Shown here: in pieces, positions 14,506-22,509 of the stretch | Position numbering within the stretch: the stretch's first letter is position 1 | Layout of the letters: every line of letters starts with the position of its first letter | Position numbers and translations under genes: made by a program | Notes under the pieces: generated by a model | Databases searched by the model: none | The model's input: only the letters and a program-made list of their open reading frames with translations | What the model was told of the DNA's origin: nothing | From: a virus | Length of the DNA: 25,467 nucleotides | Reading direction: 5' to 3' (one strand) | Virus record (IMG/VR): IMGVR_UViG_3300025122_000137 | Span: 1 to 25,467 of that record

Positions 14506-17478
14506 ATGGCTAGTTCAGTTCCTTCCAGCACAGTACGCTCAAGTGATATTGGGACGTTCAAGACCGTTCTGCCTAATGTGCAGCAGCAGAATATCTCTGC
14601 GGGTGCTCAGGCCATTGTCGAGGCCGGGGATAAGACGCAAGCGTTCGGAGACCAACTCGCTGTCCTCGGCGCTCAGGAGCAACGGGAAGAGGAAGGTCGT
14701 CTCGCTGAAGATGAGAAGCAGCGTTTCCAGAGTTTTAAGGACGACAAGTTCTATGGGAAGGACGGGTTATTCACTAAGTCGGGCGCCGCGTTCGGGGCCG
14801 CTAGAGCAGGTACTCTTAGCGAGATAAGTTCATTTCGGAAACGCCAGGCTGAGCGGCTACAAGGCACAACGCAGAAGATATTTAACAACCAGACAAAAGA
14901 TCTCATGCAGGGCTTCGAAACGAAAGTGGCCATCGCGAATGTGTCGGAGCAGCGAGTTGCGTGGCAGAAGACGATGAACCGGGCTGCGAAGCAAGCTCAA
15001 ACTGACATGATGAACGCAGACCCCTTCAGCGCCGAGCAGCAAGACGCGAAAAAAGAATTAGAGCAGATGATCGCCGCTACATTCGAGAGAGCGGGCGGTG
15101 GCACTGACGACGATGGGAAGGATTTCAATAACTTCCGGCGAGAGAAACTAGGGCAAACTCACAGCCTTGTCGTACTTGACTTGCTTACAAAAGATCAGCT
15201 TGTCGTAGCGAAGAAATATTTTGCAGAGAATGAAGACGAGATGACGGGGGAACAGAAGATAGAAGTTCGGAAAGCATTGAAGAGAGATGCGCGGGAGCGA
15301 TTAGCCATTCTTAATACGGAAGTGAATGACACGGTTGATGTGTTGGACGATGGTGGTCTTGTTCCTGCCGGCACGGTGAAAGACCAAGAAAAGAGATTAG
15401 TAGTTTTAGGAAAAGCTGGCGTACCAGCCTTGAAGAAGTTGCGGGAAGCTGCACATGACAATCCTCTCGTTCGCGCCGATAAGACCAAACCCTTAGCAGA
15501 GCGAAAGCGTAGTCTTGCGAAGCTGCAACAGAAGTTTGCCACGGAGCCCTCGACCGGTGCAGAAAAGCGTTTACTAGAGAAGTTACGGCAGTCTTTGAAG
15601 AAGACCGAAGATAGTATTACGAAAGGAGAGGGACTGCTGGCGGCAGCAGAAGATGGGCTTATCTCTCCCCTTCAAAAGCTGGACCTTACGGACCCGGAGA
15701 GTTATAAACAGCGAGCCATCCAGGCAGCGCAGGTGACTGAATTATATGGCACCTCGATCCAACCGATGCTTCCCGTCGAAATCAAGACCCTTAATGAAAT
15801 AATCATGGGGCGTAGCGGTCCTCAGCGCTTGAAAGCTGATAATGACCCTGGCAGTGCTGCTGCTTCAGTAGGACGAACGGTCGCTATCCTCGCTGCGATG
15901 AAAGAGGGGCTAGGCAAAGAAGTCGCAGAAAGCATGGCTGCTAAGGCGATTGAGACTAGCGGGGCGGCGTCCATGGTGATGGCTATCGCGCCGACTAATC
16001 TAGAGCTAGCTGAGAGGATCATCTCTGGCCTTCGCATCATGCAAGCTAGCTCAGATTTCACTCCCACTAAAACTAACAGAAACAAGGAGGGAGACAGCGT
16101 ACTGGAGAACACTTTTGCTGGTGAGTTTGGTCCCACACGGGATACCATACTCGATGCGGCGGACGCGCTCTACGCGCTGAAAGCTAGCGAGGCTGGCAAT
16201 ACCGAGTTCGACCCGACGTTGTATGAGCAAGCTATCAACGAGGTGACCGGCGGGATATTGAAATCCGGTAACCGGTCGGTGATGGCGCCTGTCCCCGGGA
16301 TGCAGCAAGGGCCATTCGATGACATGGTGGAAGCGCTGACCCCCGAGAGCATGTTACAATTTGGTAGCGCGGCTCCTGTGTTTGCCGATGGAACGCCATT
16401 CACTCCTGACTTGCTAAACATTCCCACTTTCTCTTCGGGCGTCGATGCTGAGCTAGTCTCGACCGGGTTCGGGAAGTACATGGTCTTCATGCCGGGCAGC
16501 GGTTTCGTTCTCGGCGATGACGGCAATCGGTACGAGATTGATCTTCGCGCCTACCAGGAGGAAGGGCAAGCAGAAGCTGATAGAACAGTCTTTGAGCGCG
16601 GTGGCAAACGTAAGAGAGTAGATGTCGAAACCCGCAAACTGCAAGTCGGTGAGCAACCAGGTATCGACGACTTCGGGGCGGCGGTCGAGCAGTTTGAACT
16701 CGACGCGGCCCAGCGCCGAGCGGCTCAAAAAAAGAGGGCCGCCAAAGCGGTATCGAGGCCGTTCCAGGCGGACTTTGAGCGCGGTGGCAAACGTAAGAGA
16801 GTAGATGTCGAAACCCGCAAACTGCAAGTCGATCAGAGTACGATAGTTCCAGATATTGGAGCCTCCGCTGAGCGATTTGGAGAAGAATTTGAGGCGGCGC
16901 AACGCGACCCCCGAAAAGCTAAGCCTCTCGGGACTGTGAGTATCAAGGATGCCTCAAGTATATGGGGGGTTGCGTTCCAGACCAGCAACGATCCGAAGAA
17001 GATTAAAACTTTTCAAGAGAACGTGAAGCGCTTCGCTGCTAATGCTGATCCAGCTATCATACGAACCATCCAAGACACGGTAGCTCGGGGGTTCTCGGGG
17101 GACGAAGGAACTAATCCCGCGAAGCTGCAAGATATAATGGTGCAGATCGGGTTGCATGAGAGCGCTGGCTTTACACAAAAAGTGCAGAAGGGAGGACCGG
17201 CGCGAGGCATTCACCAAGTAGAACCTGCTACCGTAAGGTCCCTCATAGCACAATCTAACAAGCTGCTAAATTCCAAGAATGCCAGGACGAGAAAGAGAGC
17301 CTTGCTTGGCTTAAATGCGAGGCAGATTTTGCAAGAGCAAGGTTTCGACGTGACTAAGAAAGTTTCTACGCGACAGATAGAAACCTTCCTCGCGGATGAT
17401 ATCATTAGCACTGTTTTCGCTACGGCCCAACTGCTTACAGGAGCCAAAGCGAATAAGATATTGAAAGCGTTACAGTAA
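14506..17478 (+). CDS. gp15-like internal virion protein with C-terminal lysozyme-like domain
   Basis: A 990-residue protein two bases after its neighbour. Residues 1-600 are mostly long charged helices (for example EQREEEGRLAEDEKQRFQSF), as in T7 gp15-type core proteins that form the periplasmic ejection tunnel. Residues 690-780 contain an exact 19-residue repeat (FERGGKRKRVDVETRKLQV at 696-714 and 757-775), encoded by a 59-bp perfect repeat. The last about 130 residues look like a peptidoglycan hydrolase. The segment GLHESAGF has a candidate catalytic Glu (E885) and is followed by PARGIHQVEPAT (898-909), the usual 'G..Q..P.T' companion motif. This would make a local hole in the cell wall during DNA entry. 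In T7 the transglycosylase is at the start of gp16 instead. Confidence 0.78.
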   Translation: MASSVPSSTVRSSDIGTFKTVLPNVQQQNISAGAQAIVEAGDKTQAFGDQLAVLGAQEQREEEGRLAEDEKQRFQSFKDDKFYGKDGLFTKSGAAFGAARAGTLSEISSFRKRQAERLQGTTQKIFNNQTKDLMQGFETKVAIANVSEQRVAWQKTMNRAAKQAQTDMMNADPFSAEQQDAKKELEQMIAATFERAGGGTDDDGKDFNNFRREKLGQTHSLVVLDLLTKDQLVVAKKYFAENEDEMTGEQKIEVRKALKRDARERLAILNTEVNDTVDVLDDGGLVPAGTVKDQEKRLVVLGKAGVPALKKLREAAHDNPLVRADKTKPLAERKRSLAKLQQKFATEPSTGAEKRLLEKLRQSLKKTEDSITKGEGLLAAAEDGLISPLQKLDLTDPESYKQRAIQAAQVTELYGTSIQPMLPVEIKTLNEIIMGRSGPQRLKADNDPGSAAASVGRTVAILAAMKEGLGKEVAESMAAKAIETSGAASMVMAIAPTNLELAERIISGLRIMQASSDFTPTKTNRNKEGDSVLENTFAGEFGPTRDTILDAADALYALKASEAGNTEFDPTLYEQAINEVTGGILKSGNRSVMAPVPGMQQGPFDDMVEALTPESMLQFGSAAPVFADGTPFTPDLLNIPTFSSGVDAELVSTGFGKYMVFMPGSGFVLGDDGNRYEIDLRAYQEEGQAEADRTVFERGGKRKRVDVETRKLQVGEQPGIDDFGAAVEQFELDAAQRRAAQKKRAAKAVSRPFQADFERGGKRKRVDVETRKLQVDQSTIVPDIGASAERFGEEFEAAQRDPRKAKPLGTVSIKDASSIWGVAFQTSNDPKKIKTFQENVKRFAANADPAIIRTIQDTVARGFSGDEGTNPAKLQDIMVQIGLHESAGFTQKVQKGGPARGIHQVEPATVRSLIAQSNKLLNSKNARTRKRALLGLNARQILQEQGFDVTKKVSTRQIETFLADDIISTVFATAQLLTGAKANKILKALQ
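16590..16831 (+). repeat. 59-bp exact direct repeat within the gp15-like gene
   Basis: The copies at 16590-16648 and 16773-16831 are identical over 59 bases and 183 bases (61 codons) apart, so both are read in the same frame. Each encodes FERGGKRKRVDVETRKLQV. The zero synonymous divergence points to a recent duplication or ongoing gene conversion. Confidence 0.95.
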
Positions 17479-19934
17479 TGGCTTTCTTCAGCCAGGATCA
17501 ATTAACCTCTGCCAACGAGACTGCGCAGCGTAGCCCTGCTCGGCCACAAGCTACGCTCGGAGAGGCCACAGAGGCCGCATGGCGAATGCAGCTTGACCAA
17601 CGCTCCTCGCTCTCCGCGGGGAACGCCATCTTTGATGAGTATGAGGATTACCGGAGCAAAGTCCATAAGCTCACGGGGGTCCGTCTCTTCAACCCTTATA
17701 CTCCGACCTTCTTTGAGGCAAGCGAGCAACGCCAGGAGAGTGTTTTCTTTCGGCAGGTTGAGAAGTTGCGGGAGCAGTCTGCCGACAACCTTGAGCCGGA
17801 TGACGAGTTCCCAACTCGCTCCCCAAGTGAGATACGCAGAAAAATCGCTAATGACCGTGCTAGACAACGCGCCGAGGCAGCCGACATTGAGGAGCGTTCC
17901 AGAGGCTTCATAACTAACCTGGGCGGCTTCGCGGGGGCGGCGGCTGCGGCAACGATTGATCCGCCAGTTCTCGTCAGTCTGGGGTTGGGTATGCCCTTCT
18001 CCTCTGGCATCCTAATCGGCGCGCTGGTAGACGCGGGGGTTGGCATTGTCTCGGAGACGGTGGTTCAGGCCAGCGTACAGTCAAGCCGACGAGCCTTCGG
18101 GGAGGAGCCGAGCCTCAAGGAAGCCCTCACCACCATAGCAGCGGTAGGCGGTGGCAGCTTCGCTCTCTCAGCTTTCCTACGCGGGGGAGCGAAAGGTACG
18201 AAGGCACTGGTGGCCAAAACTAAGCAACTGCCGGATCGCTTCCGCACCTCTGATGTGCGAGCGGCAGAAGATTACCTGACGAACCAGCATGAAGTGGCAG
18301 CCTCTAATCCTTTCCCTGAGACTGCCGCCGGGAAGCAACTTCACGCTGAGAGCTTAGATCAGGCTATGGATCGTCTGATGCAGACGACAGCTCTGGATAT
18401 GGTGCGCGCCTCGGGAAGAGAAGCAACCACTCCGCTTCAATTCGAGGTGGCGGAAACGACTGTTACGCGGGGCGAAGATGTCGGAGCTTTCGGCGCTCGC
18501 GTCGAGGCTACCGATCCTCCACTGTTCGCGAGGGCGAAGGAAGTACGCGACCGGCTGGTGGCTATAGCGGCGCGGATCAAGGCCATTGACGCTCGGCTAG
18601 AGACCCCCTCAGTGGCAGGGGAAGCCGACAAGGTAGCCAAATTGCAGCAGCAGCTAGCAGAGGCGACCGATAAGCGCAAGATCAAGCGGTTGCAGCGCCA
18701 GATCGACGAAGCTAATAAACGCGCCGGGGGAGATGCCACCAAGAAGGCACGCGCCGATAAGAGCCAGCGGACAAAACTGGCAAATGAGAAGAAGAAACTA
18801 CGCGCCGAAGCAAAGCCTCTTGAGAACGAGGCAAGGCGGCTGAGTAAAAGAACTGGCCGAGCCGCGCTCCGGGTTACCGCCGAGACCACGAAGCGGCGGG
18901 TTTTCGAGATCAAGCAGATCGTTGGCGACGGCGAGGCCACCTCTATTAAAGCTGGACAGGCAGCCGACTTCGCCACCGTTGTCTCAGAAGCCGTTTCCCG
19001 TGGCCCAGCGAAGCGCGCTGTAGAGCCGACACAACCTGCGAAGAAAGCAGGGTTGCTGCCTGAGTTTGAAGAAGAGATTGTGCCAGCGGAAGGAGCGGTG
19101 GAAGATGTTTTCGATTTAACTGACGAGCAACTACAGCAAGAATTTGATAAATTTCAGCGCCAAACCTTTGAAGGGCCGGAACTGACAGATGCTGAAGATG
19201 CTCGGTTTAAAGACGTGCTTGATGAACTTGCTGATCGTGAACAGGCGCAAGGAAATGTGCTTGATCAGATCGAAGCCGAAGCTGAAGCAACGCCGGGAGA
19301 ACGAGCCGAAGCGCAAGCTAAACTAGCGGAACGGCGAGCACGTCAAGGGTTGCCGGAAGGCCGGAAGTTCACACCCCAGCGTGTTATCGAAATCATGGCG
19401 CGCAATACAGAAGACGCTCTTAACTTTGAACGAGTGCGGGAAGAGTTTGACGGGGCTGGGAATGTTTTTATAGAAGTTAAAGATTTTCCGGTAGACCGTT
19501 TACGAGGGGTTGACGATGTCGATCCAGCGGGCGCCGCGAATGAAAAAGGAGCTATCATCGTAGCGGCAGACGGAACAATATTAGACGGGAGACACCGGGC
19601 TGCAAAAGCGATCCAAGATGGGCAGACGACCATCAACGCCATAGTTGGGTTTCATGCGCGTTCTCGTCCTGCGAAGTCTACGGAAACCCCAATTACCCCG
19701 GATGCCCGGGCTGCTGCGGTGCCTGAAACTCCCGCCGCGCAAGCTGTCAAGGACGATACCATAGAGGCACAGATACGCGAATTGATTGACCAGAACCCGA
19801 CCGCCAGGATGGAGGTTGTCGATGCCGACGGCAACATTAGTCAGATTTCAGCGCAAGATATGCTTGACGACTTAGCGGATGATCAGAAACTGTTGAACGA
19901 AATTAAAGGCTGCATAGCAGGAGCAATCACATGA
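17478..19934 (+). CDS. Large injected virion protein with ParB/sulfiredoxin-like domain
   Basis: An 818-residue protein starting one base into the previous stop (TAATG). Segments: a polar start (1-140); a hydrophobic glycine/alanine-rich region (147-235, including GFAGAAAAATI and SSGILIGALVDAGVGIVSE) that could insert in membranes; a long, highly charged coiled-coil (350-480, K/R/E/A-rich); an acidic linker; a small domain at about 660-725 (VFIEVKDFPVDRL, then AIIVAADGTILDGRHRAAKA); and a tail with SAQDMLDDLADDQ. The DGRHRAA motif (703-709) after a beta-strand is the hallmark of ParB/Srx-fold domains, some of which are nucleases or nucleotide-using enzymes. Such domains occur in phage 'polyvalent' proteins delivered with DNA. 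The segment 19090-19680 prefers GAA/GAT/TTA more than its flanks. The domain call is moderately confident, and activity is unknown. Confidence 0.7.
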   Translation: MAFFSQDQLTSANETAQRSPARPQATLGEATEAAWRMQLDQRSSLSAGNAIFDEYEDYRSKVHKLTGVRLFNPYTPTFFEASEQRQESVFFRQVEKLREQSADNLEPDDEFPTRSPSEIRRKIANDRARQRAEAADIEERSRGFITNLGGFAGAAAAATIDPPVLVSLGLGMPFSSGILIGALVDAGVGIVSETVVQASVQSSRRAFGEEPSLKEALTTIAAVGGGSFALSAFLRGGAKGTKALVAKTKQLPDRFRTSDVRAAEDYLTNQHEVAASNPFPETAAGKQLHAESLDQAMDRLMQTTALDMVRASGREATTPLQFEVAETTVTRGEDVGAFGARVEATDPPLFARAKEVRDRLVAIAARIKAIDARLETPSVAGEADKVAKLQQQLAEATDKRKIKRLQRQIDEANKRAGGDATKKARADKSQRTKLANEKKKLRAEAKPLENEARRLSKRTGRAALRVTAETTKRRVFEIKQIVGDGEATSIKAGQAADFATVVSEAVSRGPAKRAVEPTQPAKKAGLLPEFEEEIVPAEGAVEDVFDLTDEQLQQEFDKFQRQTFEGPELTDAEDARFKDVLDELADREQAQGNVLDQIEAEAEATPGERAEAQAKLAERRARQGLPEGRKFTPQRVIEIMARNTEDALNFERVREEFDGAGNVFIEVKDFPVDRLRGVDDVDPAGAANEKGAIIVAADGTILDGRHRAAKAIQDGQTTINAIVGFHARSRPAKSTETPITPDARAAAVPETPAAQAVKDDTIEAQIRELIDQNPTARMEVVDADGNISQISAQDMLDDLADDQKLLNEIKGCIAGAIT

Positions 19935-22456
19935 CCACTTTAACAAAATGCCTGACGGCTAAGGCTAACACAGGGAAAGTAGATAAACGTAAAGCGAAAT
20001 TCATTGCCGAGGAGTACGAAACGAGCGTACAGAACCTCATCGACAACGGCGGGGTATCGAGAGCCGAGGCTGAAGCCCAGGCTATCCAGCAGCTAGAAAC
20101 GCAAGCAGAGCGGGACATTCTTCGTAAGAAGCGTATGGCTTTCTCTCACGCTAGAACTCTCGCGGATATTCGCACTCAGGCGAAGGCTGCCGAGGACGCC
20201 GGGGTTGGCGTCGATATAGCCATGAACCAGAGGATAGCTTATGACCCCCGCGAGCGCGTGTTCGGCATGACGCTAGATGATCGTATCCAAGACGTGCGGG
20301 GCGCAGCGCAAGGGCGAATGGCGGATTTCATGGAGAAGTTTCGCACCAAAAAAGCGGGCCTTACCCAATTGAAAGCCGGCCTAGACGACATCATGCGGGA
20401 ACTCTTCGGAGAGAACAGCGGGAACGCTTCCGCAAAGAACATGGCTGGCGCCTTGCGAGAAGCAGTGGAATACCTGCGGGTTCGGTTCAATGCTGCTGGT
20501 GGCGACATTGTAGAGCGCAAAAATTGGGGCTTCTTCCAAGTCCATGATAAAGGGCGCGTTGCTGCTGCGGATAAAGATGCGTGGGTGAGCTTTGTGATGG
20601 ACCGCCTGGACATGGAGAAGATGCTGAACGTGAACGGCAGTCCTATGTCGCGAAAGCAAGTCTTCGAAGCGCTGCATGAGGTGTACGATGATATTGCTAC
20701 AGGCGGTGTCTCCTCGTTGAACGCGCCGCCTACCCGAAACTTGTTTGGCTCCTCAATTAACAAACGAGCCAACAGTCGCTTCCTACATTTCAAGAATGCT
20801 GACGCTTGGCTTGAGTACCAGCGGGAGTTCGGTAATCCTAACGTGTACGACCATGTGGTTGGCTCGATCAGCACCCTATCGCGAGAGGTAGCGCTGCTTG
20901 AAACCTTTGGTCCGCACCCAGAAGCAACGCTTCAATTCATGGAGCGTATGGTGGATGAAGCTGCTGCCCGAGGGGCCATCTCTAAGGCGGGCAGAAAAGC
21001 TCGCAAACTGGCCGAGGGGCTAGGCCAACACCGTCGCCCGCTAACGAACCTGTTTAATACGGTGAGCGGACGCATATCCATCCCAGAGGGTGGTATCGTC
21101 TCTGCCGTTAGCCAAGGAAACCGGAATGTGGTCATTTCAGCCACTCTAGGTTCCGCTTGGTTCGCTGCGATAGCTGATGTAGTAACTAGCACTCTTACAG
21201 CCAGGATGAACGGCATCCCTATGGCGAGGGTGGTCGGGCGACAGATGAAGATGTTCGCGAGCAACAGCGCCGCCGATAGGAAGTTAGCGGTGCAACTGAA
21301 TTTCGGTGCGCAAGGTATGGCCAGCAGGGCGATAGGTGCGCAACGGATCATGGGGGAAGTGACGGGGCCGGAACTGACTGAGCGCCTAGCTGACACGGCG
21401 CTACGAGCGGGGTTCTTGTCCCCCTGGACTGAGGCAGGGCGGTGGGGCTTCCAGATTGAGATGCTGGCCCATATTACGAACAGTTCAGAGAAAGCCTTCG
21501 ACGCTCTCGATCCGGCGCTTCGTAAGTCTTTCGAGCGCCACGGAGTCACCCCCGCCGATTGGGACTTGATCCGTACTACCGCAAAATGGACAGACGCAGA
21601 GAGCGGCGCACAATTCATTCGCGCTGAAGATGTCGCTCGTGGAGAGTTTGGTACTGCTGCCTTTGAAGCTGGCACTAAATTGCAACAAGCTATCTTTGTT
21701 GAAACGCAATTCGCCATCGTATCTTCTTCCCCGCATGTGCGCTCTGCTCTCACAGCAGGAGCGCCCGCTGGCACCTTCTGGGGGGAAGTAATGCGGAACA
21801 CTGCGCTATTCAAAGGCTTTCCCATGGCGATCATGCACCAGCATGGCAGTCGAATGATAGCTCAAAGAGGAGCCATGGCGAAGGGGCAGTACGCAGCGCA
21901 CCTTATTCTCGGCATGACCGCTCTGGGGGCGCTTTCTGAGCAGTTAGTGCAGGTCTCTCGGGGTAAAGACCCCCTAGATATGACGGAGCCTTCTTTCTGG
22001 CCTAAAGCGATGATGCGCGGTGGCTCTCTTGGTCTCCTGGGGGACATCGTCTTTCAAGATCAGAACCGCTTTGGTGGAGGGCTATGGGAAGGCATTCTCG
22101 GCCCCGTAGCTGGCCAAGTCGAAGACGTGTCGAAGATGACTGTAGGCAATGTTCAGGAGCTACTGGCTGGCGAGAAAACGAACGCCGGGCGAGAACTTTC
22201 GCGCTTCGTCGAACAGAACTTCCCAGGCCGCACCAACTGGTACACAAGGTTGGCCATGGAGAGGATACTCTTCGACGAGATAGATCGGGCGTTAGACCCA
22301 AGAGCGAATGCCGCATTCAGGGCTATCGAACAAAGAGCGCAAACCGACAACAAGCAGAAGTTCTTCTCGCGCCCAGGCAGAGGAGGGTTCCGCCAGTTCC
22401 CCAACATCTTAGGCGCGACACGCCCACCCAATTTAGATCGGGCAATCGGTGAATAG
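19931..22456 (+). CDS. Large gp16-like internal virion protein
   Basis: An 841-residue protein overlapping the previous gene by four bases (ATGA). The N-terminal 300 residues are helical and charged (AEAEAQAIQQLETQAERDIL). The C-terminal half has a layout common to the large last core protein of podoviruses: NVVISATLGSAWFAAIADVV (399-418) and YAAHLILGMTALGALSEQL (654-672) are potential membrane helices; PWTEAGRWGFQIEMLAHI (498-515) is a conserved-looking block; and the end is GGFRQFPNILGATRPPNLDR. No transglycosylase motif is visible; that activity appears to sit in the gp15-like protein instead. It is expected to be ejected with the DNA and to complete the inner-membrane end of the channel. 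Assignment rests on position, size and these blocks. Confidence 0.72.
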   Translation: MTTLTKCLTAKANTGKVDKRKAKFIAEEYETSVQNLIDNGGVSRAEAEAQAIQQLETQAERDILRKKRMAFSHARTLADIRTQAKAAEDAGVGVDIAMNQRIAYDPRERVFGMTLDDRIQDVRGAAQGRMADFMEKFRTKKAGLTQLKAGLDDIMRELFGENSGNASAKNMAGALREAVEYLRVRFNAAGGDIVERKNWGFFQVHDKGRVAAADKDAWVSFVMDRLDMEKMLNVNGSPMSRKQVFEALHEVYDDIATGGVSSLNAPPTRNLFGSSINKRANSRFLHFKNADAWLEYQREFGNPNVYDHVVGSISTLSREVALLETFGPHPEATLQFMERMVDEAAARGAISKAGRKARKLAEGLGQHRRPLTNLFNTVSGRISIPEGGIVSAVSQGNRNVVISATLGSAWFAAIADVVTSTLTARMNGIPMARVVGRQMKMFASNSAADRKLAVQLNFGAQGMASRAIGAQRIMGEVTGPELTERLADTALRAGFLSPWTEAGRWGFQIEMLAHITNSSEKAFDALDPALRKSFERHGVTPADWDLIRTTAKWTDAESGAQFIRAEDVARGEFGTAAFEAGTKLQQAIFVETQFAIVSSSPHVRSALTAGAPAGTFWGEVMRNTALFKGFPMAIMHQHGSRMIAQRGAMAKGQYAAHLILGMTALGALSEQLVQVSRGKDPLDMTEPSFWPKAMMRGGSLGLLGDIVFQDQNRFGGGLWEGILGPVAGQVEDVSKMTVGNVQELLAGEKTNAGRELSRFVEQNFPGRTNWYTRLAMERILFDEIDRALDPRANAAFRAIEQRAQTDNKQKFFSRPGRGGFRQFPNILGATRPPNLDRAIGE

Positions 22457-22469
22457 CATTGATCTCCCC

Positions 22470-22487
22470 GGGGTCACGTGATACCAT
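22470..22487. repeat. Third, imperfect copy of the GGTATCACGTGATACC palindrome
   Basis: Bases 22470-22485 match the core at 14 of 16 positions (GGGGTCACGTGATACC), and the following AT continues the flank seen at 2087-2106. It lies in the 53-bp gap between the gp16-like gene and the tail fibre. A weak promoter-like arrangement (TTGATC at 22459, 17 bases, TACCAT at 22482) would overlap it, and a CCCCGGGG palindrome adjoins it. Confidence 0.65.
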
Positions 22488-22509
22488 ATAGCGGATAAAG
22501 GATTTTCCG

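Noticed and set aside
20932-21834. 300-codon reverse frame opposite the gp16-like gene
   Set aside because: Shadow of a long, well-supported gene; composition is S/A/R-rich as expected of an antisense frame and no ribosome-binding site is evident.
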